Assembly: GCF_013359865.1 (NCBI RefSeq)
Contig: NZ_JABMCE010000074.1
Location: 62,001 to 126,000 of the forward strand
Length of the DNA: 64,000 bases
Reading direction: 5' to 3'
Source: Curtobacterium pusillum
GTDB taxonomy: Bacteria; Actinomycetota; Actinomycetes; Actinomycetales; Microbacteriaceae
The notes under the pieces are model-generated. The model was not told where the DNA came from and did no database searches. It was given only the letters and a program-made list of their open reading frames with translations. The first letter of the stretch is position 1. Each line of letters starts with the position of its first letter. Of the stretch, positions 8,060 through 16,331 are shown one piece after another. The position numbers and the translations under genes are program-made.

Positions 8060-8773
8060 GTGGCAACAGACACGACCACCACCGGAACGACCGGAGCGGC
8101 GAGCAAGCCCGTCCGTGTCGCGATCGTCGACGACCACGAGTCCGTGCGGCTCGGGATCCAGGCAGCCTGCCAGAACGAGGGGTTCGAGGTGGTCCTCACC
8201 GCCGCGAGCGTTCCCGAGTACATCGAGAACCTCGGCGGGCGCGAGGTCGACGTCGTCGTCCTCGACCTGTCGCTCGGTGACGGCTCGACCGTGACCGCGA
8301 ACGTCAAGGGTGTGCAGGGCACCGGGTCCGCCGTGCTCGTGCACTCGATCGCCGACCGCGTCGCGAACGTCCGTGAGGCGCTCGCCGCCGGGGCCGCCGG
8401 TGTCATCCCGAAGTCCTCCGCGACGAAGACCGTGATGGCGGCCGTCGCGACCGTCGCCCGCGGCGACGTGCTCAACAACCTCGAGTGGGCCAGCGCGATC
8501 GACGCGGACCGTGACTTCGCGAAGGCGCAGCTCGGCCGGCGGGAACGCGAGATCCTGCACCTCTACGCCTCCGGTCTGCCGCTCAAGCTCGCCGCCCAGC
8601 AGCTCGGCATCGGGTACTCGACGGCGCGCGAGTACCTCGACCGCATCCGCGTGAAGTACGTCGAGGTCGGTCGTCCGGCCCCGACGAAGGTCGACCTCCT
8701 CCGCCGTGCGGTCGAGGACGGGATCCTCCCCGGGCTCGACTCGGGCATCGACCCCGACGGCGACGGTCGCTGA
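8060..8773 (+). CDS. LuxR/NarL-type response regulator
   Basis: The receiver domain begins VRVAIVDDHESVRLG. VVVLDLSLGD places the phospho-accepting aspartate at Asp69 with the GTG start used here. The C-terminal LuxR-type helix-turn-helix includes LGRREREILHLYASGLPLKLAAQQLGIGYSTAREYLDRIR. The GTG at 8060 is chosen because AGAGAGG lies just upstream; an in-frame ATG at 8009 would add 17 low-complexity residues. The gene is followed after five bases by a sensor kinase and then a second membrane protein, forming a three-gene operon. The regulator is expected to bind DNA once phosphorylated by that kinase; its targets are unknown. Confidence 0.88.
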   Translation: MATDTTTTGTTGAASKPVRVAIVDDHESVRLGIQAACQNEGFEVVLTAASVPEYIENLGGREVDVVVLDLSLGDGSTVTANVKGVQGTGSAVLVHSIADRVANVREALAAGAAGVIPKSSATKTVMAAVATVARGDVLNNLEWASAIDADRDFAKAQLGRREREILHLYASGLPLKLAAQQLGIGYSTAREYLDRIRVKYVEVGRPAPTKVDLLRRAVEDGILPGLDSGIDPDGDGR

Positions 8774-8778
8774 GCGGC

Positions 8779-10086
8779 ATGACCGCCGCTCACGCCGCGC
8801 CCGGGGCGGGGTCGGCGCCCGGGGCCGGGGCCGGGTCGGCAGCCGCGGCACGGACCACCTCCGGGTCGACCGAGCCCGCGCCGTTCGGTGCCGACCCCGC
8901 ACGGACCGTCCGCGCCTCCATCACCCAGGCGTCGGTCGAGCGCGCGTTCGCGATCCTCATCGCCGTGGCCGCGCTCGGCTTCGGGGCCACCACCGTGCCG
9001 GCGGTGCTCGACCAGCTCCCGTACCTCGACCCGGTGTGGGGGCCGGCCGTGGCCTGCGGGCTCGCGGCGTCGTTCCTCTTCGTCGGGGCGTCCGTCTTCG
9101 TCAAGCGTCTCGCGCAGCTCGCGCAGATCGTCTGCGCGCTGCTGTTCCTCGTCGCGCTGGTGACCTGGCCGCTCACGGTCCGTGACGCGATCCCGTCGGA
9201 CCAGGTGCCGTGGCCGTGGTGGCTCTGCACCGTGGGGTCGACCGCCGCCGCGATGGGCTTCGCCCCCTGGCGTGCGACCGTGTACACCGCGCTCGTGCCG
9301 ACCGCGTACGTCATCATCCGGCTCACCCCGGTGGGCGGCGACGCCGGCGTCCGAGCGTTGCTGGACGGCGTGTACACGGCGATCCTCAGCGGAGCGGTCC
9401 TCGTCATCGCGGTCGTGCTGCGCCGGGCGGCCACCTCCGTCGACGCCGCGCAGGCCACGGCGGTCCGCCGGTACTCGCACGCCATCCGGGAGCACGCGAC
9501 GGAGGTCGAGCGCGTCCAGGTCGACGCGATCGTCCACGACAGCGTGCTCACGACCCTCCTCTCCGCTGCCCGGGCCGACACCGTGGACGCCGAGATGCTC
9601 GCCGCACGGATGGCCCGGAACGCGATCGACCACCTCGAGGCCGCTGCCGCGGACGGGCCGGGCGACGCTCCGCCGGTGTCCCTCGTGGCCCTGAGGACGA
9701 GGATCGCGGACGCCGTCGGCGCGCTCGCCGCCCCCGTCCGCGTGGAGGAGCGGCGCCTCGGCGCGATCCGGGTGCCCGGCACCGTGGCCGACGCGATCGC
9801 CTCCGCGGCCCTGCAGGCGGCCGTCAACAGCGTGCAGCACGCGGGCGGTGCCGAGGTGGACCGCTGGATCGTCGTCGAGCAGCGCGGCCCGGGCGTCCAC
9901 GTCGAGGTCGGGGACGACGGCGCCGGGTTCGAGGTCGCCGCGATCCCCGCGGAGCGACTCGGAGTGCGCCGGTCGATCGTGGAACGCGTCGTCGCCGTGG
10001 ACGGTGCGGCCGAGGTGGTCACCGCCCCGGGGGCCGGGACGCGCATCCTGCTCGATTGGGCACCCCGCACGGGGGATCCCCGGTGA
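8779..10086 (+). CDS. Sensor histidine kinase (HisKA_3-like)
   Basis: This 435-residue membrane kinase has an Ala/Gly-rich cytoplasmic N-tail, five or six hydrophobic segments between about 50 and 215, then the phospho-acceptor motif IVHDSVLTTLL with His253. The C-terminal ATPase domain has an N-box-like AALQAAVNSVQHAG and the GDDGAGFE glycine box (378-385). The architecture is typical of the NarX/DesK-type kinases that pair with LuxR-type regulators, and its regulator lies five bases upstream. The stop overlaps the next gene as GTGA. No extracellular sensing domain is apparent, so the signal may be sensed within the membrane. Confidence 0.87.
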   Translation: MTAAHAAPGAGSAPGAGAGSAAAARTTSGSTEPAPFGADPARTVRASITQASVERAFAILIAVAALGFGATTVPAVLDQLPYLDPVWGPAVACGLAASFLFVGASVFVKRLAQLAQIVCALLFLVALVTWPLTVRDAIPSDQVPWPWWLCTVGSTAAAMGFAPWRATVYTALVPTAYVIIRLTPVGGDAGVRALLDGVYTAILSGAVLVIAVVLRRAATSVDAAQATAVRRYSHAIREHATEVERVQVDAIVHDSVLTTLLSAARADTVDAEMLAARMARNAIDHLEAAAADGPGDAPPVSLVALRTRIADAVGALAAPVRVEERRLGAIRVPGTVADAIASAALQAAVNSVQHAGGAEVDRWIVVEQRGPGVHVEVGDDGAGFEVAAIPAERLGVRRSIVERVVAVDGAAEVVTAPGAGTRILLDWAPRTGDPR

Positions 10087-11132
10087 GGGTCTCGATCCCC
10101 GCCCGCGTCGCCACCGGCCTCGCCGTCCTCTTCTCCGTCTACCACCTGCTCCTCGCCGCGACGACGCTGCACCGCGTCCTCGAGATCGGGCCGGTGCTCG
10201 CGTGCATGGTGCTCTACGCGGCCGCGACCGGCTTGGCGGTGTTCATCCCGGGTCGCACGCTGCCGCTGTGGACGACGTGCTTCTCGCTCGGCACCGCGGT
10301 GGTCATGCCGATCATCGCCGCCCCCGTGGTCGAGCTCCGGTCCGGCCCCGGGTACAGCACGTGGTGGATCGCCGCGGTCGGCACCCTGATGGTCGTGCTC
10401 GTCGTCCGCGGGCGCGGCGCCTTCGCGTGGGTCGGGGTCGGCTTCCTCGCCGTGCACACCGTCGCCTGGGCCGGGCTCGGTGCGCTGGGTTCCCTCGGGG
10501 TGCTCGGCAGCGTGTCGTGGGTCGCGATCGCCACCGGGTTCGCGGCCGCCATGAACCGCGCCACCCGGGTCACCCGCGACTTCGTGCGCGCGGAGCAGGA
10601 GACCGCGGACTGGCAGGCGGCGCAGGACGCCCACGTCTTCGAGCGGCAGTTCCGCCTCAGCCAGACCACGCGGATGGCGCTCCCGATGCTGCAACGGATC
10701 GTCGACACCGGGGGCGACCTCGACGAGGCCGAGCGGGCGGAGTGCCTGCACCTCGAGCAGGCCATCCGTGACGAGATCCGTGGCCGGTCCCTGCTCTCCG
10801 ATGACGTCCGCGACGAGGTCATGCGCCTCCGCCGCCGTGGTGCGACGGTGCAGCTGCACGACGACGGCGGCCTCGACGACCTCGACATGGACGACCTGCG
10901 TCGCGTGCACGCACGGATCGCGGACGCCCTGCGCCAGGCCCGCGAGGCCGACAACGTGATCGTCCGCACGGTCTCCGAGGGGGCCGAGACCGCGGTGACG
11001 GTCGTCGGGCTCCGGCTGGACACGGCGGCGAGCGAGTCGGCGGCGCTCGGCGCGGGGATGGACGACGAGGACGGCGATGAGGACGACTCGGTGGTCGTCT
11101 GGCTCGAGAACCCTCGCCACGAGCCGGTCTGA
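10083..11132 (+). CDS. Membrane protein, possible degenerate histidine-kinase partner
   Basis: This 349-residue protein has about five or six membrane segments in residues 5-155. A soluble region follows whose helices (EQETADWQAAQDAHVFERQFRLSQ, then MLQRIVDTGG and LHLEQAIRDEIRG) resemble the spacing of a kinase dimerization region. No HD-type phospho-acceptor and no glycine-rich ATP boxes are visible, and the C-terminus is acidic (MDDEDGDEDD). The GTG at 10083 overlaps the kinase stop as GTGA, and two terminator-like elements follow. The context suggests a co-sensor or inhibitor of the kinase upstream, but this is inference; it could be an unrelated membrane protein. Confidence 0.7.
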   Translation: MRVSIPARVATGLAVLFSVYHLLLAATTLHRVLEIGPVLACMVLYAAATGLAVFIPGRTLPLWTTCFSLGTAVVMPIIAAPVVELRSGPGYSTWWIAAVGTLMVVLVVRGRGAFAWVGVGFLAVHTVAWAGLGALGSLGVLGSVSWVAIATGFAAAMNRATRVTRDFVRAEQETADWQAAQDAHVFERQFRLSQTTRMALPMLQRIVDTGGDLDEAERAECLHLEQAIRDEIRGRSLLSDDVRDEVMRLRRRGATVQLHDDGGLDDLDMDDLRRVHARIADALRQAREADNVIVRTVSEGAETAVTVVGLRLDTAASESAALGAGMDDEDGDEDDSVVVWLENPRHEPV

Positions 11133-11184
11133 GCGGCCTGCACGGTCGGTCCGACCCGGAAGCCGGCGAAGCGCGCCGATCTGT

Positions 11185-11263
11185 CCGGAAACGGGGAAGG
11201 GGCCGGTCGGAATGCGGTTCGGGGTCCTGCCCCGGAAACGGGGAACGGGCCGGTCGGAATGCG
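11185..11263 (+). repeat. Two 32-bp direct repeats, period 47 bp
   Basis: Bases 11185-11216 and 11232-11263 are identical except for one position. Each contains CCGGAAACGGGGAA followed by GGGCCGGTCGGAATGCG with one variable base at the junction. Only the second copy is followed by the complementary CGACCGGCCCG, so the first looks like a duplicated half of the terminator. Confidence 0.75.
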
Positions 11264-11275
11264 ACCGGCCCGTTC
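11243..11275 (+). terminator. Hairpin terminator of the two-component operon
   Basis: A perfect 14-bp stem (11243-11256 with 11262-11275) closes a five-base loop GAATG. There is no T-tract, as is common for high-GC actinobacterial terminators. It lies 111 bases after the last gene of the operon. Confidence 0.7.
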
Positions 11276-11602
11276 ACGACCCGAGTCTGAGCGACAACCC
11301 GAATATCGCCCTGACTCGTAGCTGGTGGTGGCTTCGTACCCTAGTCGGCCACCGACCTGCGATGTTCTTCGCTGAAGGACACCGAACACGAACTACTATG
11401 CCCGTCGTCCAACGGTCTGTCAGTCGTCATTATGGGGGACAAATCCTGCATGTTCAGGCACCGTCCGCCGAACTTGTCCCCCGTGCGAGGGGAGACCGAA
11501 CGGGAAGTGCACGGTGCAACGCGGGAGACGACTCGATACCCAGGGGTACATGGTCCCCCGTCCACCCCGGATCGCGCAAGAGGCGGTTCGTGCGACGCGC
11601 GG
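11276..11602. other. AT-richer intergenic stretch with an orphan promoter-like site and an inverted repeat
   Basis: No convincing gene is seen here. The base composition is visibly less GC-rich than its surroundings. A good -10 hexamer TACTAT (11394-11399) faces right, and a 9-bp inverted repeat GGGGGACAA / TTGTCCCCC (11434-11442 and 11474-11482, 31 bases apart) follows about 30 bases after the expected start. Downstream frames run antisense into the carboxylase epsilon gene and lack normal coding character. A small RNA or a decayed gene is possible. Confidence 0.4.
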
Positions 11603-11869
11603 TCAGCGGAGCGATCGGCTCCAGGCGCCCGCACCGTGCTCCAGCGGCCGCCGGAGCCCCCGCGCCGAAGCGTCCCACCCGGAGCGCGGCGACACCGTCA
11701 CCTCGGGGCGCCCGAGGGACGCCGCCTCGTCCGCCTGACGCTGCAGGACGGCGATGACGGCGGCGAGTTCCTCGGGCGTGGGGTGGCCGGACACCACGCG
11801 GACGTCGGCGGCGGCCGAGACGGCTTCGTCCACCGGGACGGCGGGTACGGCGGCGGCGTGGCGGCCCAT
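11603..11869 (-). CDS. accE: Acyl-CoA carboxylase epsilon subunit
   Basis: This 88-residue protein ends with WDASARGLRRPL...GAWSRSLR and has the hallmark VRVVSGHPTPEELAAVIAVLQ of the small actinobacterial epsilon subunits. These bridge or stabilise the alpha-beta carboxylase complex. The ATG overlaps the beta-subunit stop by one base (TGATG), so the two are translationally coupled. The N-terminal 25 residues (Ala/Val-rich) are variable in the family. Confidence 0.85.
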   Translation of the reverse strand: MGRHAAAVPAVPVDEAVSAAADVRVVSGHPTPEELAAVIAVLQRQADEAASLGRPEVTVSPRSGWDASARGLRRPLEHGAGAWSRSLR

Positions 11870-13464
11870 CAGAGGGGGATGTTCCCGTGCTTCTTGGGCG
11901 GCAGCGAGGCACGCTTGCCGCGGAGCGCCCGGAGCGCCTTGATCACCGACACGCGGGTGGCGTGCGGCTGGATGATCCCGTCGAGCTCACCGCGCTCGGC
12001 AGCCAGGTACGGCGACGCCACGTTGTAGGTGTACTCGTTCGCGAGCTTGGCACGGACCGCGGCGACGTCCTCGCCGGACTCCTCGGCCCGCTTGATCTCG
12101 GACCGGTACAGGATGTTGACCGCGCCCTGTCCACCCATGACGGCGATCTCGGCGGTCGGCCACGCGAGGTTGATGTCGGCACCGAGCTGCTTGGAGCCCA
12201 TGACGATGTACGCCCCGCCGTAGGCCTTGCGCGTGATGACGGTGACGAGCGGCACGGTGGCCTCGGCGTAGGCGTAGAGGAGCTTGGCGCCGCGGCGGAT
12301 GACACCGGTCCACTCCTGGTCGGTGCCGGGCAGGTAGCCGGGCACGTCGACGAGGGTGAGGATCGGGATGCCGAACGCGTCGCAGAACCGCACGAAGCGG
12401 GCCGCCTTCTCACCGGCGTCGATGTTCAGCGTGCCCGCCATGGCCTGGGGCTGGTTCGCGATGATGCCGACCGTGCGGCCCTCGACCCGGCCGAAGCCGA
12501 TGAGGATGTTCGGCGCGAAGAGCGGTTGCACCTCGAGGAACTCGCCGTCGTCGACGAGGTGCTCGATGATCGTGGTGACGTCGTACGGCTGGTTGGTGGA
12601 GTCCGGGATGACGACGTCGAGCTCGTGGTCGGCGTCGGTGGTCTCGAGTTCCGGGGCGACGTCGTACGCGGGCGCGTCGGACAGGTTGTTGTCCGGCAGG
12701 AACCCGATGAGGGACCGGGCGTAGTCGAGCGCGTCGGTCTCGTCCTCCGCGAGGTAGTGGGCGACACCGGACACGGCGTTGTGGGTCTGGGCGCCGCCGA
12801 GCTCCTCGAAGCCGACGTCCTCGCCGGTGACCGTCTTGATGACGTCCGGACCGGTGACGAACATGTGGCTCGTCTTGTCGACCATGATCACGAAGTCGGT
12901 GAGCGCGGGGGAGTACACGGCACCGCCGGCCGCGGGGCCCATCACGATCGAGATCTGCGGGATGACGCCGGAGGCCTGGGTGTTGAGGCGGAAGATCTCG
13001 CCGTACTTGCCGAGGGCCACCACCCCCTCCTGGATGCGGGCGCCGCCGGAGTCGAGGATGCCGATGACGGGCACGCCGGTCTTCAGCGCGTGCTCCATCA
13101 CCTTGATGATCTTCTCGCCGGCGACCTCGCCCAGGGAGCCGCCGAAGACGGTGAAGTCCTGCGCGTACACGGCGACGTTGCGGCCGTGGATGGTGCCCAC
13201 GCCGGTGACGACCGCGTCGCCGTAGGGGCGCTTCGACTCCATGCCGAATGCGTGCGTGCGGTGCCGGACGAACTCGTCGAACTCCACGAAGGAGTTGTCG
13301 TCGAGCAGCTGCTCGATGCGTTCGCGCGCCGTGCCCTTGCCCTTGGCGTGCTGCTTCGCGATCGCGGCCTCGCCCGCGGCGGTCACTGCTTCGTGGTACC
13401 GCTCGCGGAGGTCGGCGAGCCGACCGGCCGTCGTCGAGAGATCGGGGGTGTCTCCTGAAGTCAC
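11869..13464 (-). CDS. Acyl-CoA carboxylase beta subunit (carboxyltransferase)
   Basis: This 531-residue subunit transfers CO2 from biotin to acetyl- or propionyl-CoA. It has two crotonase-like halves. The first carries [10 protein letters not shown] and [12 protein letters not shown], whose glycine-rich loops form an oxyanion hole. The second carries the second-oxyanion region [19 protein letters not shown] and ends in KKHGNIPL, as in PccB/AccD5. The GTG start at 13464 is supported by a TAGGGT hexamer exactly six bases upstream. It is followed by accE with a one-base overlap and works with the alpha subunit at 4022-5794. The length is normal. Confidence 0.93.
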   Translation of the reverse strand: MTSGDTPDLSTTAGRLADLRERYHEAVTAAGEAAIAKQHAKGKGTARERIEQLLDDNSFVEFDEFVRHRTHAFGMESKRPYGDAVVTGVGTIHGRNVAVYAQDFTVFGGSLGEVAGEKIIKVMEHALKTGVPVIGILDSGGARIQEGVVALGKYGEIFRLNTQASGVIPQISIVMGPAAGGAVYSPALTDFVIMVDKTSHMFVTGPDVIKTVTGEDVGFEELGGAQTHNAVSGVAHYLAEDETDALDYARSLIGFLPDNNLSDAPAYDVAPELETTDADHELDVVIPDSTNQPYDVTTIIEHLVDDGEFLEVQPLFAPNILIGFGRVEGRTVGIIANQPQAMAGTLNIDAGEKAARFVRFCDAFGIPILTLVDVPGYLPGTDQEWTGVIRRGAKLLYAYAEATVPLVTVITRKAYGGAYIVMGSKQLGADINLAWPTAEIAVMGGQGAVNILYRSEIKRAEESGEDVAAVRAKLANEYTYNVASPYLAAERGELDGIIQPHATRVSVIKALRALRGKRASLPPKKHGNIPL

Positions 13465-13470
13465 CCGCTC

Positions 13471-13476
13471 ACCCTA
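13471..13476 (-). promoter_or_regulatory. -10 box (TAGGGT) for the carboxylase beta/epsilon operon
   Basis: On the minus strand TAGGGT is followed by six bases and the GTG at 13464, with no ribosome-binding site. This is the leaderless arrangement seen at several genes in the window. Confidence 0.5.
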
Positions 13477-13525
13477 CCGGCGGCGACCACGGCGCCGGTT
13501 GGAGGACCCCCACGGTTCCTGCCCG

Positions 13526-13531
13526 TAGATT
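13526..13531 (+). promoter_or_regulatory. -10 box (TAGATT) for birA
   Basis: TAGATT is followed by seven bases and the ATG at 13539. It lies 49 bases from the divergent carboxylase box, so both transcripts leave the same 74-bp gap. Confidence 0.45.
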
Positions 13532-13538
13532 TGCGTGC

Positions 13539-14339
13539 ATGTCCACACCCGCGTCGCCGACGTTCCCGCTGAGCCGAGCCGCCGCGCGCGCGATCGGTGC
13601 CGTTTTCACCGCACCGGACACGACGGGCTCGACGAACGCCGACCTGCTCGCCCTCGCTCCCGAGCAGCCGCACGGCAGTGTGCTGGTCACGCTCGACCAG
13701 ACCGCGGGCCGGGGCAGGCTGGACCGGACCTGGTCGGCCCCCGCCGGTGAGACCCTCGCGGCGAGCCTGCTCGTCCGCGCGGAGCTCGACGACCGCGACC
13801 GCGGTTGGCTGCCGCTCGTCGCCGGCGCCGCGATGCGGGACGCGATCGCCGCGGTGGTGCCCGACGGGTCGGACGTCGTCGTGAAGTGGCCGAACGACGT
13901 CCAGATCGGCGGCCGCAAGGTGTGCGGCATCCTCTGCCAGGTCACGCCCGACGGCAGCGTCGTGGTCGGTGCCGGCGTGAACCTCACCATCCCCGCGGAC
14001 CGGCTCCCCACGCCGACGTCCACGTCGCTGGCCGTCGCCGGAGCACACGGGTGCGCAGCGGACCTCGCCGACGCGGTGCTCGCCGCCTTCCACGGGGCGG
14101 TCCTGGAGGCAGTGGCCGCCCTGGTCGCGGGCGGTCCAGCTGCCGAGACGGTCCGGTCACACATCCGGTCGGCCTGCGGCACGATCGGCCAGCGCGTCCG
14201 CCTCGAACTCCCCGACGGCACCGCCGAGGAGGCCGAGGCGATCGGCATCGACGACGAGGGCCGGATCACGATCCGGGATCGACGGGGTGTCTCCAGGGGC
14301 GTCGCAGTGGGGGACGTCACCCACCTGCGGTATGCATGA
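13539..14339 (+). CDS. birA: Biotin-[acetyl-CoA-carboxylase] ligase
   Basis: This 266-residue cytosolic ligase makes biotinyl-AMP and attaches biotin to the carrier lysine of the carboxylase alpha subunit. Ordered motifs are TGSTNADLL near 32, the biotinyl-AMP loop AGRGRLDRTWSAP near 61, KWPNDVQIGGRKVCGIL near 119 and a C-terminal SH3-like domain ending GVAVGDVTHLRYA. There is no N-terminal DNA-binding helix-turn-helix, so this is a mono-functional ligase and not a repressor. The start is fixed by the TAGATT hexamer seven bases upstream. The neighbouring carboxylase genes fit its role. Confidence 0.92.
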   Translation: MSTPASPTFPLSRAAARAIGAVFTAPDTTGSTNADLLALAPEQPHGSVLVTLDQTAGRGRLDRTWSAPAGETLAASLLVRAELDDRDRGWLPLVAGAAMRDAIAAVVPDGSDVVVKWPNDVQIGGRKVCGILCQVTPDGSVVVGAGVNLTIPADRLPTPTSTSLAVAGAHGCAADLADAVLAAFHGAVLEAVAALVAGGPAAETVRSHIRSACGTIGQRVRLELPDGTAEEAEAIGIDDEGRITIRDRRGVSRGVAVGDVTHLRYA

Positions 14340-14343
14340 CGGC

Positions 14344-14892
14344 ATGACCGACGAGCCCGCGCCCGAACGCGTCGTCGCGCGCCTGCGACCGCACGCGCGT
14401 CGGCTCGTCCGCCCGGCGGTGTTCGTCGTGCTCGTGATGCTCGCGGGTGGGTTCGGGTTCGGCGTGTTCCGGGCCCAGCTCGCGTGGCTCAACGCCGTGG
14501 TCGCCGGGCTCGTGGTGCTCCTGGTGTTCGTCGGCGGCGCGATGCCGCTGTTCCGCTGGATGTCCGAGCGGTACGTGGTCACCACGCGCCGGCTCGTCGT
14601 CGTGCGCGGCCTCGGCACGCGCACCCGGCGGGAGCTGCTGCACTCGCGCGGCTACGACGTGACCGTCCGTCGCCGCGGCCTGCAGGGACTGTTCCGCTCC
14701 GGCGACGTGCTCGTGTTCCCGGGGGACGAACCCGCCGTGGTGCTCGCGGACGTGCCGCACGCCGACCTCGTGGTCGCGGTCCTCCACGACCTCGTCGAGG
14801 CGTACGAGACCCGCCGGCGGCACCGGGAACCCGACTGGGACGAGATCGTCGGGGGTGCCGACCGGCCGCAGTGGGGCGACGTCCGGCCCTGA
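14344..14892 (+). CDS. PH-domain (bPH2-like) membrane protein
   Basis: This 182-residue protein has two membrane helices (about 25-45 and 50-72) followed by a bacterial PH-like domain starting ERYVVTTRRLVVVRGLGTRTRRELLH. Function is unknown; such proteins are widespread in actinobacteria next to birA. It starts four bases after the birA stop and is probably in the same operon. The charged C-terminal tail (RRRHREPDWDEIVGG) is cytoplasmic. Confidence 0.8.
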   Translation: MTDEPAPERVVARLRPHARRLVRPAVFVVLVMLAGGFGFGVFRAQLAWLNAVVAGLVVLLVFVGGAMPLFRWMSERYVVTTRRLVVVRGLGTRTRRELLHSRGYDVTVRRRGLQGLFRSGDVLVFPGDEPAVVLADVPHADLVVAVLHDLVEAYETRRRHREPDWDEIVGGADRPQWGDVRP

Positions 14893-14941
14893 CGGCCGGG
14901 GCCGCGCCATCGCACTCGGTGGAAGTTCGACGAGAACCCGG

Positions 14942-14947
14942 TACCGT
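14942..14947 (+). promoter_or_regulatory. -10 box (TACCGT) for UDP-glucose dehydrogenase
   Basis: TACCGT is followed by seven bases and the GTG at 14955, again without a ribosome-binding site, giving a probable leaderless start. Confidence 0.4.
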
Positions 14948-14954
14948 CTTCGAC

Positions 14955-16262
14955 GTGCGTATCTCTGTCATCGGCTGCGGTTACCTCGGTGCCGTGCACG
15001 CCGCCTCCATGGCCAAGCTCGGGCACGACGTCGTCGCGGTCGACGTCGACCCGGTCAAGATCGAGCGACTCGCCGCGGGCGAGGCACCGTTCTTCGAGCC
15101 GGGTCTCCCCGAGATCCTGACCGAGGCCCTCGCGTCCGGTCGCATCCGCTTCACGACCGACATGGCCGAGGTCGCCGGTGCGAGCGTGCACTTCCTCGCC
15201 GTCGGCACCCCGCAGGGCCCGACCGGCGCCGCGGACCTCACCTACGTCGACGCCGCGGTCGCCGCGCTCGTCCCGCACTTGGCGGCGGGCGAGTTCGTCG
15301 TCGGGAAGTCGACGGTCCCGGTCGGCACCGCCGCTCGCCTCGCCGCCCAGGTCGAGGCGGCCGTTCCCGGCGCGTCGCTCGTGTGGAACCCGGAGTTCCT
15401 GCGCGAGGGCTTCGCGGTGCAGGACACGATCGCCCCGGACCGCTTCGTGTACGGCGTGCCCGACGGCGAGGTCGGCGACCGTGCCGTGGCGCTGCTCGAC
15501 GAGGTCTACGCCCAAGCGCTCGCCGAGGGCACGCCGCGGCTCGTGGTGAACCTCCCGACCGCCGAGCTCGTGAAGATCAGCGCGAACGCGTTCCTCGCGA
15601 CGAAGATCTCCTTCATCAACTCGATGGCCGAGATCGCCGAGGTCGCCGGTGCGGACGTCACGGCGCTCGCCGACGCGATCGGGCACGACGCCCGCATCGG
15701 CCGGAAGTTCCTCAACGCCGGTCTCGGCTTCGGCGGCGGCTGCCTGCCGAAGGACATCCGCGCGTTCCAGGCCCGCGCGAACGAGCTCGGTGTGGGGGAG
15801 TCCCTCGCGTTCCTCGCGGACGTGGACGCCACCAACCTCCGTCGTCGCGCCCATGTCGTCGAACTCGCCGAGGAACTCCTCGGCGGCGTCGTCGCCGGCA
15901 AGCGCGTCGCCGTGCTCGGTCTCGCCTTCAAGCCGAACTCCGACGACGTCCGTGACTCGCCCGCACTCGACATCGCGGGACGACTGCTCCGCCACGGCGC
16001 CACCGTCGCCGCGTACGACCCCGAGGCCGTCGTCACCGCACGCCGGATCCACCCGGAGCTCGAGTACACCGAGAGCGCCACGGACGCTCTCCGCGACGCC
16101 GACCTCGTGCTGGTGCTCACGGAGTGGAACGAGTTCCGCGAGCTCGACCCCGCGGTCGCCGCCTCGCTCGTGGCGAGCCCCGTCGTGATCGACGGTCGCA
16201 ACTGCCTCGACCGCGACGCCTGGACCGCTGCCGGCTTCACCTACCGCGGCATGGGGCGCTGA
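14955..16262 (+). CDS. ugd: UDP-glucose/GDP-mannose dehydrogenase family protein
   Basis: This 435-residue enzyme oxidises a nucleotide sugar twice with NAD+, normally UDP-glucose to UDP-glucuronate. The N-terminal Rossmann motif is ISVIGCGYLGAVHAA, and PFFEPGLPEIL, VGTP and NPEFLREGFAVQD follow. The catalytic loop GLGFGGGCLPKD carries Cys263, and the C-terminal domain includes VLGLAFKPNSDDVRDSPA. All motifs needed for activity are present. UDP-glucuronate would be a substrate for the surface-glycan glycosyltransferases downstream. A strong hairpin follows the stop. A much longer in-frame upstream extension exists but overlaps the PH-domain gene, so the GTG at 14955 is preferred. Confidence 0.9.
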   Translation: MRISVIGCGYLGAVHAASMAKLGHDVVAVDVDPVKIERLAAGEAPFFEPGLPEILTEALASGRIRFTTDMAEVAGASVHFLAVGTPQGPTGAADLTYVDAAVAALVPHLAAGEFVVGKSTVPVGTAARLAAQVEAAVPGASLVWNPEFLREGFAVQDTIAPDRFVYGVPDGEVGDRAVALLDEVYAQALAEGTPRLVVNLPTAELVKISANAFLATKISFINSMAEIAEVAGADVTALADAIGHDARIGRKFLNAGLGFGGGCLPKDIRAFQARANELGVGESLAFLADVDATNLRRRAHVVELAEELLGGVVAGKRVAVLGLAFKPNSDDVRDSPALDIAGRLLRHGATVAAYDPEAVVTARRIHPELEYTESATDALRDADLVLVLTEWNEFRELDPAVAASLVASPVVIDGRNCLDRDAWTAAGFTYRGMGR

Positions 16263-16274
16263 CCCGACCCGCCG

Positions 16275-16312
16275 ACGACGGAGGCCGCGCCGAGGGGCGC
16301 GGCCTCCGTCGT
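16275..16312. terminator. Strong hairpin terminator between convergent genes
   Basis: A 17-bp perfect stem (16275-16291 with 16296-16312) and a four-base GAGG loop lie 12 bases after the dehydrogenase stop and 19 bases before the stop of the convergent membrane-protein gene. It is symmetric and may stop transcription from both sides. Confidence 0.85.
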
Positions 16313-16331
16313 GTCCGGGAGGCGACCCCGC

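Noticed and set aside
11341-11634. A 97-codon minus-strand frame downstream of accE as a gene
   Set aside because: It overlaps the accE 3' end, has no family match and mixed composition; no ribosome site fits.
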